64,000 nt of DNA, taken from assembly GCF_041052385.1 (NCBI RefSeq), contig NZ_CP163439.1, positions 8,483,001 through 8,547,000 on the forward strand. The letters are read 5' to 3'. The number at the start of each line of letters is the position of its first letter. Position 1 is the first letter of the stretch. A program made the position numbers and the translations under genes. Positions 8,856 through 15,982 of this stretch are shown one piece after another. The DNA comes from Streptomyces sp. R28. GTDB lineage: Bacteria > Actinomycetota > Actinomycetes > Streptomycetales > Streptomycetaceae. The notes under the pieces were generated by a model, which saw only the letters and a program-made list of their open reading frames with translations, made no database searches and was not told the origin of the DNA.

Positions 8856-9800
8856 ATGACCCAGGCACCGACACCCACCGCGGACACCGTCCGCCGACTG
8901 GTTCGTTCCCTGCTCAAGAACGGCGTGGACGACTCGGCCGGACCCGAGGTCCGGCCCGCCGCCGCGGGCGCCGAGCCCGCCACCTGGTGGGTCGGCACCC
9001 GCCATGTCCTGCGCCTCGCCCCCGACCGCGACGCCGCCGCCCGCCAGCGCCGCGAACTGCGCCTGCGCGACCTCGTCCGCCGGCACGTCCCGGTCGCGGT
9101 GCCGACGAGCGTCGCGTTCGGGGAGTGGGCGTCCGGGCTGACCTACACCCTGGACACCAAGGTGCCCGGCGGGGCGGGCGGGGAGCACGACGTGTCCGCC
9201 CTCGGGGAGGCCGACCTGGCCGGGCTGCTCACGGGGCTGCGCGAGGTCCCGGTGCGGCAGGCCGAGACGCTCGGCGTGCCGCGTGCGGCGCCGCGTTCCC
9301 TGGAGGCCCTGCGCCGCGCCGCCGAACGCGCCGCCGCGCGCCTCGCCGACGCCGACGAGTTCGACGCCGCCCGCCTGCGCCAGCTCACCCAGCCGGCCGC
9401 CGTCCAGCTCGCGGCCCAGCCCGGCACCGCCGTCCTCGTCCACCACGCCCTCACCGGCGACCATCTCGTCGTCAGCGCCGACGGCCGGGTACGCGGCGTC
9501 CTCGGCTGGGCCGACACCGTCCTCGGCGACCCCGCGGAAGACATCGCCGGTCTCGCCCACGCCGTCGGCTCCCCGGCCGCCGTCCGCGCCGCCACCCTCG
9601 CCGGCTACGGCGCCCGCCCCTGCCTGCGCGGCCTCTGGCTCGCCCGCTGCGACGCGATCGTCCGCCTCGCGGCCCGCCTCGACGGCAAGGGCGAGACGCC
9701 GCTCCCGCTGCTGAGGGTGCAGCTGCGGCACGCGTGGGAGACGATCCTGCTGGAGCGCGTGACGGAGTTCAGGGAGGACGACGGGGACGAGGAGCTGTAG
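8856..9800 (+). CDS. Aminoglycoside-phosphotransferase-fold protein, predicted pseudokinase
   Basis: 314 aa with the APH/choline-kinase fold: an N-lobe around residues 30-105 and a C-lobe whose catalytic loop region reads LVHHALTGDHLVVSADGRVRGVLGWADTVLGDPAEDIAG. In active relatives this region has HxD (catalytic Asp), a downstream Asn, and an (I/L)DW Mg-binding Asp. Here the catalytic Asp is A198 (gcc) and the Mg Asp is G217 (ggc), while the structural GDPAEDIA motif is kept. Both losses are read directly from codons, so I infer a catalytically dead binding protein or a degenerating gene; the frame is otherwise intact with normal codon bias. It follows the M24 peptidase by 61 bp. Confidence 0.82.
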   Translation: MTQAPTPTADTVRRLVRSLLKNGVDDSAGPEVRPAAAGAEPATWWVGTRHVLRLAPDRDAAARQRRELRLRDLVRRHVPVAVPTSVAFGEWASGLTYTLDTKVPGGAGGEHDVSALGEADLAGLLTGLREVPVRQAETLGVPRAAPRSLEALRRAAERAAARLADADEFDAARLRQLTQPAAVQLAAQPGTAVLVHHALTGDHLVVSADGRVRGVLGWADTVLGDPAEDIAGLAHAVGSPAAVRAATLAGYGARPCLRGLWLARCDAIVRLAARLDGKGETPLPLLRVQLRHAWETILLERVTEFREDDGDEEL

Positions 9801-9884
9801 GGCGGGCGCAGAGTCGCATGCGCCGACGCAGAGGTGCCTGCGCGGACGCTCTACCGCCCCCGGGTTCCGTCCCCCGTCTCCCGC

Positions 9885-11630
9885 TCACCCCTGCAACAGC
9901 ACCACGCCCGACTCCGCGGGCACATGCAGTACCCCGTCCGCACCCGGCGCCCGCACGGGCTCCCACGCGGCCAGTACGTCCGCCTGGCGGGGCCCCAGGG
10001 GGATCGCCGCCGGTTCCTTGGCGAGGTTGACGGCCACGCGTACGTCGCCGCGCCGGAAGGCGAGCCAGCGCTCCTGCTCGTCGTAGGCCACCTTGGTGTC
10101 GGCCAGGTCGGGATCCGTGAGGTCGGGCTGCTCGTGGCGCAGGGCGATGAGACGGCGGTACCAGGCCAGCACGCGCGCGTGGTGCTCGACGTCGAGCTCG
10201 GACCAGTCGAGACAGGAGCGGTCCCGGGTCGCCGGGTCCTGCGGGTCGGGCACGTCCTCCTCGGCCCAGCCGTGCTCCGCGAACTCGCGCCGCCGTCCGC
10301 GCCGTACGGCTTCGGCCAGCTCCGGATCGGTGTGGTCGGTGAAGAACTGCCAGGGCGTGCCCGCGGCCCACTCCTCGCCCATGAACAGCATCGGCGTGAA
10401 CGGCGCGGTCAGCGTCAGCGTGGCCGCGCAGGCCAGCAGGCCGGGGGAGAGGGAGGCCGCGAGCCGGTCGCCCTGGGCGCGATTGCCGACCTGGTCGTGG
10501 GTCTGGCTGTAGCCGAGGAGGCGGTGCGCCGCCACGCGCGTACGGTCCAGCGGGCGCCCGTGGCGGCGGCCCCGGAAGCTCGAGTACGTCCCGTCGTGGA
10601 AGTAGCCGCCGGTGAGGGTCTTGGCGAGGCCTGCCATGGGGGCGCGGGCGAAGTCGGCGTAGTAGCCCTGGGACTCGCCGGTCAGCGCGGCGTGCAGGGT
10701 GTGATGGAAGTCGTCGTTCCACTGCGCGTGCAGACCGACGCCGCCCTCCTCGCGCGCGGTGATGAGCCGAGGGTCGTTGAGGTCGGTCTCGGCGATCAGG
10801 TACAGCGGCCGGGCGAGGTCGGCGGCCAGGGCGTCGACGGCTGTCGACAGCTCCTCCAGGAAGTGGCACGCGCGCGTGTCCTTCAGCGCGTGCACCGCGT
10901 CCAGGCGCAGCCCGTCGATCCGGTAGTCCCGCAGCCAGGCCAGCGCGCTCTCCAGGAGAAACGCGCGCACCTCGTCCGAGCCGGGCGCGTCCAGGTTGAC
11001 GGCGGAACCCCAGGGGGTGTGGTGCTTGTCCGTGAGGTAGGGCCCGAAGGCGGGCAGGTAGTTACCGGACGGGCCGAAGTGGTTGTGTACGACGTCGAGG
11101 ACCACGCCCAGGCCCAGTTCGTGTGCCCGGTCGACGAAGCGCCTCAGTGCCTCGGGGCCGCCGTACGGCTCGTGCACGGCCCAGAGGGAGACCCCCTCGT
11201 ATCCCCAGCCGTTTCGCCCCGGGAAGGGGCACAGTGGCATCAACTCGACGTGTGTGACGCCCAGTTCGACGAGATGCCCGAGCCGCTCGGCGGCCGCGTC
11301 CAGGGTGCCCTCACGTGTGTACGTGCCCACGTGCAGCTCGTACAGCACCGCACCGGGCAGGGGCCGTCCCGCCCACTCGGTACGCCACTCGTACCGCCCG
11401 TGGTCGACGACCGCGCTCAGCCCGTCCGGGCCGTCCGGCTGCCGGCGCGAGCGCGGATCGGGCAGCACGGGGCCGTCGTCGAGCGCGAAGCCGTACCGCG
11501 TGCCGTCCCGCGCCTCCGCCTCCCCCCGCCACCATCCCGCGCGATCGGGATCGCGCTCCAACGCGCGCGTGGCGCCCTCGCAATGCAGCGTCACACGGTC
11601 GGCCTGCGGTGCCCACACCTCGAACTGCAC
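9885..11630 (-). CDS. treZ: Malto-oligosyltrehalose trehalohydrolase
   Basis: 581 aa GH13 enzyme that hydrolyses the alpha-1,4 bond next to the terminal trehalosyl unit made by TreY, releasing trehalose. An N-terminal beta-sandwich (MQFEVWAPQADRVTLH, 1-85) precedes the barrel. Catalytic residues: D244 in GLRLDAVHAL, E281 in LIAETDLN, and the HD pair in YSQTHDQVGNRA. The GTG start at 11628-11630 is preceded by AAGGGGAA. It is transcribed in the same direction as treY and glgX but separated from treY by four genes, so it must have its own promoter in the 185-bp gap before the divergent FHA gene. Confidence 0.95.
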   Translation of the reverse strand: MQFEVWAPQADRVTLHCEGATRALERDPDRAGWWRGEAEARDGTRYGFALDDGPVLPDPRSRRQPDGPDGLSAVVDHGRYEWRTEWAGRPLPGAVLYELHVGTYTREGTLDAAAERLGHLVELGVTHVELMPLCPFPGRNGWGYEGVSLWAVHEPYGGPEALRRFVDRAHELGLGVVLDVVHNHFGPSGNYLPAFGPYLTDKHHTPWGSAVNLDAPGSDEVRAFLLESALAWLRDYRIDGLRLDAVHALKDTRACHFLEELSTAVDALAADLARPLYLIAETDLNDPRLITAREEGGVGLHAQWNDDFHHTLHAALTGESQGYYADFARAPMAGLAKTLTGGYFHDGTYSSFRGRRHGRPLDRTRVAAHRLLGYSQTHDQVGNRAQGDRLAASLSPGLLACAATLTLTAPFTPMLFMGEEWAAGTPWQFFTDHTDPELAEAVRRGRRREFAEHGWAEEDVPDPQDPATRDRSCLDWSELDVEHHARVLAWYRRLIALRHEQPDLTDPDLADTKVAYDEQERWLAFRRGDVRVAVNLAKEPAAIPLGPRQADVLAAWEPVRAPGADGVLHVPAESGVVLLQG

Positions 11631-11815
11631 GGACGGTTCCCCTTCGTCTGCTCACCGTGATGTAGCCCGTCCATGGTGCTTCAAACGAGATCAATCCGCT
11701 TTTGAATCTTCCCTTTTGCGGCAGGTGTCGTGGCCGGGGCGGTCGATCATGCGTGCGGGGTGGCCGTTTCCCCGTTTTCTGGACACGTGGGAGCCACTGA
11801 CCGACAATCAGCTCC

Positions 11816-12367
11816 GTGACGTCGTCTTTCGAGTTCAATACCTACCCCGCGCGGCTCTCCGACGCGGAGCGCGACAAGGCGCTGAAGGTGCTCCGTGACG
11901 GCGTCGCCATGGGCCGGCTGTCGCACGACACGTTCGTACGGCGCATGGAACTGGCTCTCGTCGCCCGCCGCGCGGACGAGCTCGCCGTCCTCACCGCCGA
12001 CCTGCCCGTCGAGAGCCGCGTCTCGCGCCTGGTGTTCGGCTCGGTCGAGGCGATCTCCGGCTTCACCGTGCGTCTGCGCAGGGCCTGGCAGGCCGAGCGG
12101 CTGCCCAAGCTGCTGCTGCCCCACCCCGCGACCGGCCATCCGCTGCGCATCGGCCGCGACCCCGCCAACGGACTGCGGCTGACCCACGAGACGGTGTCCC
12201 GGGTGCACGCCGAACTGAGCCACCAGGCCGGCTTCTGGGTCCTGCGCGACCTCGGCTCCACCAACGGCACCACGGTGAACGGCCGACGGGTCATCGGCGC
12301 CGTCGTGGTCCGCGAGGGCGACCAGGTCGGGTTCGGCCGGATGTCGTTCCGGCTCGCCGCGAACTGA
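11816..12367 (+). CDS. DUF1707 and FHA domain protein
   Basis: 183 aa from a GTG start. Residues about 12-62 form a DUF1707 domain (YPARLSDAERDKALKVLRDGVAMGRLSHDTFVRRMELALVARRADEL), and 110-183 form a forkhead-associated phosphothreonine-binding domain with the conserved RIGRD, SRVH and GSTNGTTVNG elements. FHA domains bind pThr made by Ser/Thr kinases, so this is a probable cytoplasmic reader of protein phosphorylation. No kinase gene is adjacent. The same architecture is frequent in streptomycetes. Confidence 0.92.
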   Translation: MTSSFEFNTYPARLSDAERDKALKVLRDGVAMGRLSHDTFVRRMELALVARRADELAVLTADLPVESRVSRLVFGSVEAISGFTVRLRRAWQAERLPKLLLPHPATGHPLRIGRDPANGLRLTHETVSRVHAELSHQAGFWVLRDLGSTNGTTVNGRRVIGAVVVREGDQVGFGRMSFRLAAN

Positions 12368-12395
12368 GCCGAACCTCGACTCCGGCCTTGGCCTT

Positions 12396-12452
12396 ACTTG
12401 AAGCGTTGACTCAAGTCCCTTTGCCCTCTGTGGTGTTGACGTGGTCGTCAAC
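12396..12452 (+). promoter_or_regulatory. Two inverted repeats upstream of the carboxypeptidase-inhibitor operon
   Basis: ACTTGA/TCAAGT arms (12396-12401 and 12411-12416, 9-nt spacer) and perfect GTTGACG/CGTCAAC arms (12435-12441 and 12446-12452, 4-nt spacer) lie within 90 bp of the M14 start. TTGACT at 12407 could be a -35 element. These are candidate operator and promoter sites; function is inferred only from symmetry and position. Confidence 0.4.
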
Positions 12453-12486
12453 TCGTGACTGACTGTGCGTACACCGTGCACACCAG

Positions 12487-13875
12487 GTGAATCGACGGCA
12501 CCACATGTGGAGGTGTGCCCTGCCGCCACTCCTCCGCTACCCGACCGTCGACGAGCTGGGCGCACGGGCGGCCGCGCTCGTCGCCCGCCGCCCACGTGAC
12601 GCGCGGCTGCGCCGCGTGGGGACGTCCCGCGCGGGCACGCCCCTTTTGCTGCTGTCCGTCGGCCACGGCAGCCGCCAGGCCCTCGTCGTGGCCGGCCCGC
12701 ACGCCAACGAACCGGTGGGCGGTGCCACCGTGCTGCGGCTGGCCGAACGGGTGCTCGCCGACCCCCGCCTGCACGAGGGCGCCGACGCCACGTGGAACCT
12801 GCTGCTGTGCCTGGACCCCGACGGCCTGCGCCGCAACGAGGGCTGGCTGCACGGCCCGTACGCCCTCGACGGCTACTTCCGGCACTTCTTCCGGCCCGGC
12901 TTCCTGGAGCAGCCCGAATGGCTGCCCGACGGTGCGGCCGCCGTCACGCTGCCCGAGACCCGCACGCTGCTCGACCTCCAGGACGAACTGAGGCCCTTCC
13001 TCCAGTGCTCCCTGCACGGCGTCGACGTCGGCGGCGGCTTCGTCGAGCTGACCCACGACCTGCCCGGCCTCGCCCAGCGCGTCGCGCACACCGCCGCCCG
13101 CCTCGGCATCCCCCGCGAGCTCGGCCCCTACGACACCCTGTACTGGCCGGCACTGGGACCCGCCGTCTACCGGATCCCCAGGCCCCGCCGGGGCGATCTG
13201 GCCGCAGCCATCACCGAGGCGGCCGTCGAGTCGACGTGGTTCCACCCGCACCGGCACGGCACCGTCACGGCGGTCGTCGAGGCCCCCATGTGGGGCGTGG
13301 CCGCCGTGGAGGACGGTGCCCCGCACGCCGATGAGGAAACGGTCCTGCGCATGGTGAGCCACACCCTGCGCCACGACACCCACGTCCTGGAGCGGCTGCT
13401 GGAGCGGCTGCGGCCGCACCTTCCCGCCGGACCGGAAACGGCCCGGCTGCTCGCCCCGGTCGACGACTATTTACTGGTCTGCCCCGGGCTCGCCGACACC
13501 TGGGACCCCGACGTCGAGGATCCCGTCGGCGCACGCCCCCTGCCCCCGCTCAGCACCGCGCACCTGGCCGCCCTGCGCATCGCCGGGCGGCGCCTCGCCC
13601 TGCGGACGGCCGGGCTGCTGCACCAGCTCGTGACGGGCGCCGGGCGCGACCCGGCCGGGGTGCTGCCGGAACTGGACCGGCTCCTCGACGAGTGGTGCGA
13701 GGACTACCGCGACGGCTGCGGAGCGCGCTGGATACCGGTCGCGCGCCAGGTGGAGTACCAGTCGCGGGTGGTCCTCGCCGCGTTCGAACTCGCCACGCGG
13801 CACGCGCCCGCGTGCTCCCGTTCGGGTGAGTCGGGGTGGAATGCCGGGGCGGCCGTGCCGATGCATCGGGAATGA
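12487..13875 (+). CDS. M14-family zinc carboxypeptidase (no signal peptide)
   Basis: 462 aa from GTG 12487; an in-frame ATG at 12505 is an equal alternative. M14 hallmarks: zinc ligands H72 and E75 (GPHANEP), third ligand H177 (CSLHGVD), the DPDG substrate-site motif at 110, and catalytic E265 (VTAVVEAPMWG). A C-terminal helical extension of about 190 residues follows. There is no signal peptide, so it should act in the cytoplasm on peptide C-termini or on amide-linked amino acids. Its stop overlaps the start of a secreted SSI-like inhibitor gene by ATGA, implying translational coupling. A clear paralogue lies on the opposite strand just beyond that gene, sharing LRYPT, SRAGxPLLLLS, NEP, LHG and TAVVE-PMW. 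Confidence 0.85.
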   Translation: MNRRHHMWRCALPPLLRYPTVDELGARAAALVARRPRDARLRRVGTSRAGTPLLLLSVGHGSRQALVVAGPHANEPVGGATVLRLAERVLADPRLHEGADATWNLLLCLDPDGLRRNEGWLHGPYALDGYFRHFFRPGFLEQPEWLPDGAAAVTLPETRTLLDLQDELRPFLQCSLHGVDVGGGFVELTHDLPGLAQRVAHTAARLGIPRELGPYDTLYWPALGPAVYRIPRPRRGDLAAAITEAAVESTWFHPHRHGTVTAVVEAPMWGVAAVEDGAPHADEETVLRMVSHTLRHDTHVLERLLERLRPHLPAGPETARLLAPVDDYLLVCPGLADTWDPDVEDPVGARPLPPLSTAHLAALRIAGRRLALRTAGLLHQLVTGAGRDPAGVLPELDRLLDEWCEDYRDGCGARWIPVARQVEYQSRVVLAAFELATRHAPACSRSGESGWNAGAAVPMHRE

Positions 13876-14285
13876 CGCGATGCATCACAGCCGTACGTGG
13901 CGCGCTGCTCACCACAGCCGCCGCCCTCGCCCTCGGCGCCGCCGCGCCCCAGGCGACGGCCCAGGACTCCGACTCCGGCAACTGGCTCTTCGTCACGGTC
14001 ACCCGTGGCGACACCCCGCACGGTGAGGCGCCCGGCAGGCTGCTGCTGTGCGATCCGCCGCAGGGCCACGGCAAGGCGGCCGAGGCCTGCGAACAGCTCG
14101 ACAGGGTGGGCGGTGACATCGGCCGGCTCCAGCGGAAGGACGCCTTCTGCCCGATGATCTACGCGCCGGTGACCGCCCACGCGCGCGGAGTGTGGAACGG
14201 CCGCCCGGTCGAGTACCGGGAGACGTTCTCGAACGGATGCGGCATGTCGGCCCGGACGGGCGCGGTCTTCGCCCTGGACGGCTGA
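13872..14285 (+). CDS. Secreted subtilisin inhibitor-like (SSI family) protein
   Basis: 137 aa. Residues 1-30 are a signal peptide (TAVRGALLTTAAALALGAAAPQATA). The mature part matches the Streptomyces subtilisin inhibitor family: LFVTVTRGDTPHG, cysteines C60, C73, C93 and C123 in the spacing of the two SSI disulfides, and the reactive loop FCPMIYAPV. By alignment with SSI (CPM-VYDPV) the P1 residue is M95 and P1' is I96; VWNGRPVEYRETFSNGC is the conserved C-terminal segment. SSI proteins bind serine proteases outside the cell as tight substrate-like inhibitors. The ATG at 13872 overlaps the carboxypeptidase stop codon (ATGA), so the two are coupled; longer upstream starts would run within the carboxypeptidase gene and lack the signal peptide start. 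Confidence 0.88.
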   Translation: MTRCITAVRGALLTTAAALALGAAAPQATAQDSDSGNWLFVTVTRGDTPHGEAPGRLLLCDPPQGHGKAAEACEQLDRVGGDIGRLQRKDAFCPMIYAPVTAHARGVWNGRPVEYRETFSNGCGMSARTGAVFALDG

Positions 14286-14299
14286 CGCTCCACCGCACG

Positions 14300-14360
14300 G
14301 CGCTGCACGCGCGCGTGCCGGCGGCGTGGCTCACGCCGCTCGGTCACGCGCGTGCAGCGC
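14300..14360. terminator. Double nested hairpin between converging genes
   Basis: Perfect 14-bp outer arms (14300-14313, GCGCTGCACGCGCG, with 14347-14360) enclose a second perfect 8-bp hairpin (14321-14328 with 14332-14339, 3-nt loop). It sits between the SSI-like gene and the converging M14 gene and reaches into the last codons of the latter. It should act as a bidirectional terminator. Confidence 0.65.
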
Positions 14361-15581
14361 TGCCGCGACGACCGTCCGGGACTGGTGCTCGACCTGGTGC
14401 TCCAGAGGCACCCAGCGGGCGCGGAAACGTTCGGCGAAGGCGTCGCTCCAAGTCGCCACGAGGCGTTCGAGCGGCGGTGCCGCACGGTCGCCGCTCTCCT
14501 GCAGGACACGCAACAGCATGGCCGCCGCCCGCAGCGGCAGCCGCCGCCCGAAGGCGTCCACGCTCCCGACGTACGCCATGGTGTCGTCGGCGGGCGGCGT
14601 GTGCATCCAGTCGGCCGCCAGCCCCGGCACCAGCTCCAGCGACCACTTGGCGGCCCGCAACAGGGGACCGTCGACGCCTTCCAGGCGGGGGAGCGCCTCG
14701 CCGAGCACCCGCTCCACCTCCAGCGCGTCCCGCAGCAGCCGGGACGCCAGCCGCCGCATCGCCCTGGCCGGGGCCGGATGCGGCGCAGGGTCGTCCACCA
14801 GGTCGCTCGCCCACATCGGCACCTCGACGACCGCGGTCAGGCCGCCGTACCGGTGCACGTGATACCAGGTGCTGCTGCGCGCGTCGTCCGGCATGCTCGG
14901 ATACGCGGCGCCCGCGCCCGGCGCCGGCATCACATGCACCCCGGGTCCGGCCGCGGGCCAGCCCGCCGCGTCCGAGGCGCCGGTCTCCACCGGGATGTGC
15001 AGCTGGGCCGCGGACTTCGCGAACGGCTCGGCGAGCCCGGGGATGTCCTTCGTCAACTGCACCCAGCTGCCGCCCAGATCGGTGCCGTGCAGGGTCACCT
15101 GGAGGTAGGGGCGCAGCTCGTCGATGACCCGGGTCAGCGCGCGCGTCTCGGGCGGCAGCCGGTCGGGCGGCAGCGCGGCCGGTGCCCACTCCGGCTGCTC
15201 CGGGGCCGCGGGCCGGAAGAAGCCGAGGTGGTAGTCGAACAGGCTGCGGGGCGCCGGCGTGATGTGCAGGCTGGCCCCGTCGGGATCCGCGCACAGCAGG
15301 AAGTGCCAGGAGGTGTCGGCCCGCAGCTCCCGCTCGTGCAGGACCCGTTCGGCGACCGCGAGAAGGGTGGAGCTCCCCGTCGGTTCGTTGGAGTGCGCCC
15401 CCGCGACCACCAGTACGGCGCGTCGGGCGTGCCCGATGGACAGCAGAAGCAGGGGTCTACCCGCCCGGGAGGACCCCACCTGTCTGAGTACGCACAGGTC
15501 GGGCCGGTGAGCGGCCAGCGCTCGGACGGACCGGATCAGCTCGGTCAGCGTGGGGTAGCGCAGCTCCGGCAGGAGACTCAC
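14331..15581 (-). CDS. M14-family zinc carboxypeptidase, paralogue of the upstream one
   Basis: 416 aa from GTG 15579-15581. Zinc ligands H63 and E66 (AGAHSNEP), third ligand H165 (VTLHGTD), DPDG motif, catalytic E253 (LTAVVEVPMWA). Same domain layout and C-terminal helical extension as the plus-strand M14 gene, so a duplication or an old gene pair. I chose this GTG because GGAAG lies 8 bp before it, the resulting N-terminus SLLPELRYPTLTEL aligns with the paralogue, and a TTGACA promoter overlaps the farther ATG at 15623; GTG 15590 is another option. No signal peptide. It faces the SSI-like gene across a double hairpin. Confidence 0.85.
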   Translation of the reverse strand: MSLLPELRYPTLTELIRSVRALAAHRPDLCVLRQVGSSRAGRPLLLLSIGHARRAVLVVAGAHSNEPTGSSTLLAVAERVLHERELRADTSWHFLLCADPDGASLHITPAPRSLFDYHLGFFRPAAPEQPEWAPAALPPDRLPPETRALTRVIDELRPYLQVTLHGTDLGGSWVQLTKDIPGLAEPFAKSAAQLHIPVETGASDAAGWPAAGPGVHVMPAPGAGAAYPSMPDDARSSTWYHVHRYGGLTAVVEVPMWASDLVDDPAPHPAPARAMRRLASRLLRDALEVERVLGEALPRLEGVDGPLLRAAKWSLELVPGLAADWMHTPPADDTMAYVGSVDAFGRRLPLRAAAMLLRVLQESGDRAAPPLERLVATWSDAFAERFRARWVPLEHQVEHQSRTVVAAALHARDRAA

Positions 15582-15982
15582 CCCCGTCACTTCCGCCCGG
15601 CTTCGCAATCCGCAGTACCCCATGGTCTGGTTTACGTGTCAAGGAGTTCACGGGGGAGCCTCCAGGGGGCGCCCAGTTGCATTTGCCGCCAGCAGGTGCA
15701 GGGCGGTGGGCGTCAGCGGGAGCGCGAGGCCCGTCCCGGCGGGGTGGAGGGATCGGTTTCGCCCCGTTCGCACCACTTCCGAGTGCCCGTACGGCCGTCG
15801 GTAGCCCGGGCACGAAGAGGGCGACGTCGCTCGTCACCACGCGCCGCCCGTCGTGTACGAGCTCCGGGAGCGTGCGCGGGCCCGAGCCGGTCGCCGGCAG
15901 GACGTCACGGCGCGCGGGGCAGCCGTACGCGCCCGAGAGGGTGCTCCCTGGGCACGCCGTACGGCAGTACCGATCGGCCTGC
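15582..15982. other. 401-bp intergenic stretch between the M14 gene and treY
   Basis: Contains the promoter described for the M14 gene but no complete gene that I can support. On the minus strand a stretch around 15750-15920 reads as protein-like sequence (LPELVHDGRRVVTSDVALFV) with no good start or continuation, so it may be the remnant of a lost gene. No recognisable RNA element was seen. Confidence 0.4.
15614..15642 (-). promoter_or_regulatory. Possible sigma-70-type promoter of the second M14 gene
   Basis: On the minus strand TTGACA (15637-15642) is followed 17 bp later by GGTACT (15614-15619). The -35 is a consensus match, the -10 is weak. Position fits a short leader before the GTG at 15581. 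Confidence 0.35.

Noticed and set aside
6215..8998. Very long minus-strand open frame antisense to PDZ, LysE, M24 and part of the kinase-fold gene.
   Set aside because: Antisense frames stay open in high-G+C DNA. Its translation is low-complexity and the plus-strand genes have motifs, starts and ribosome sites.
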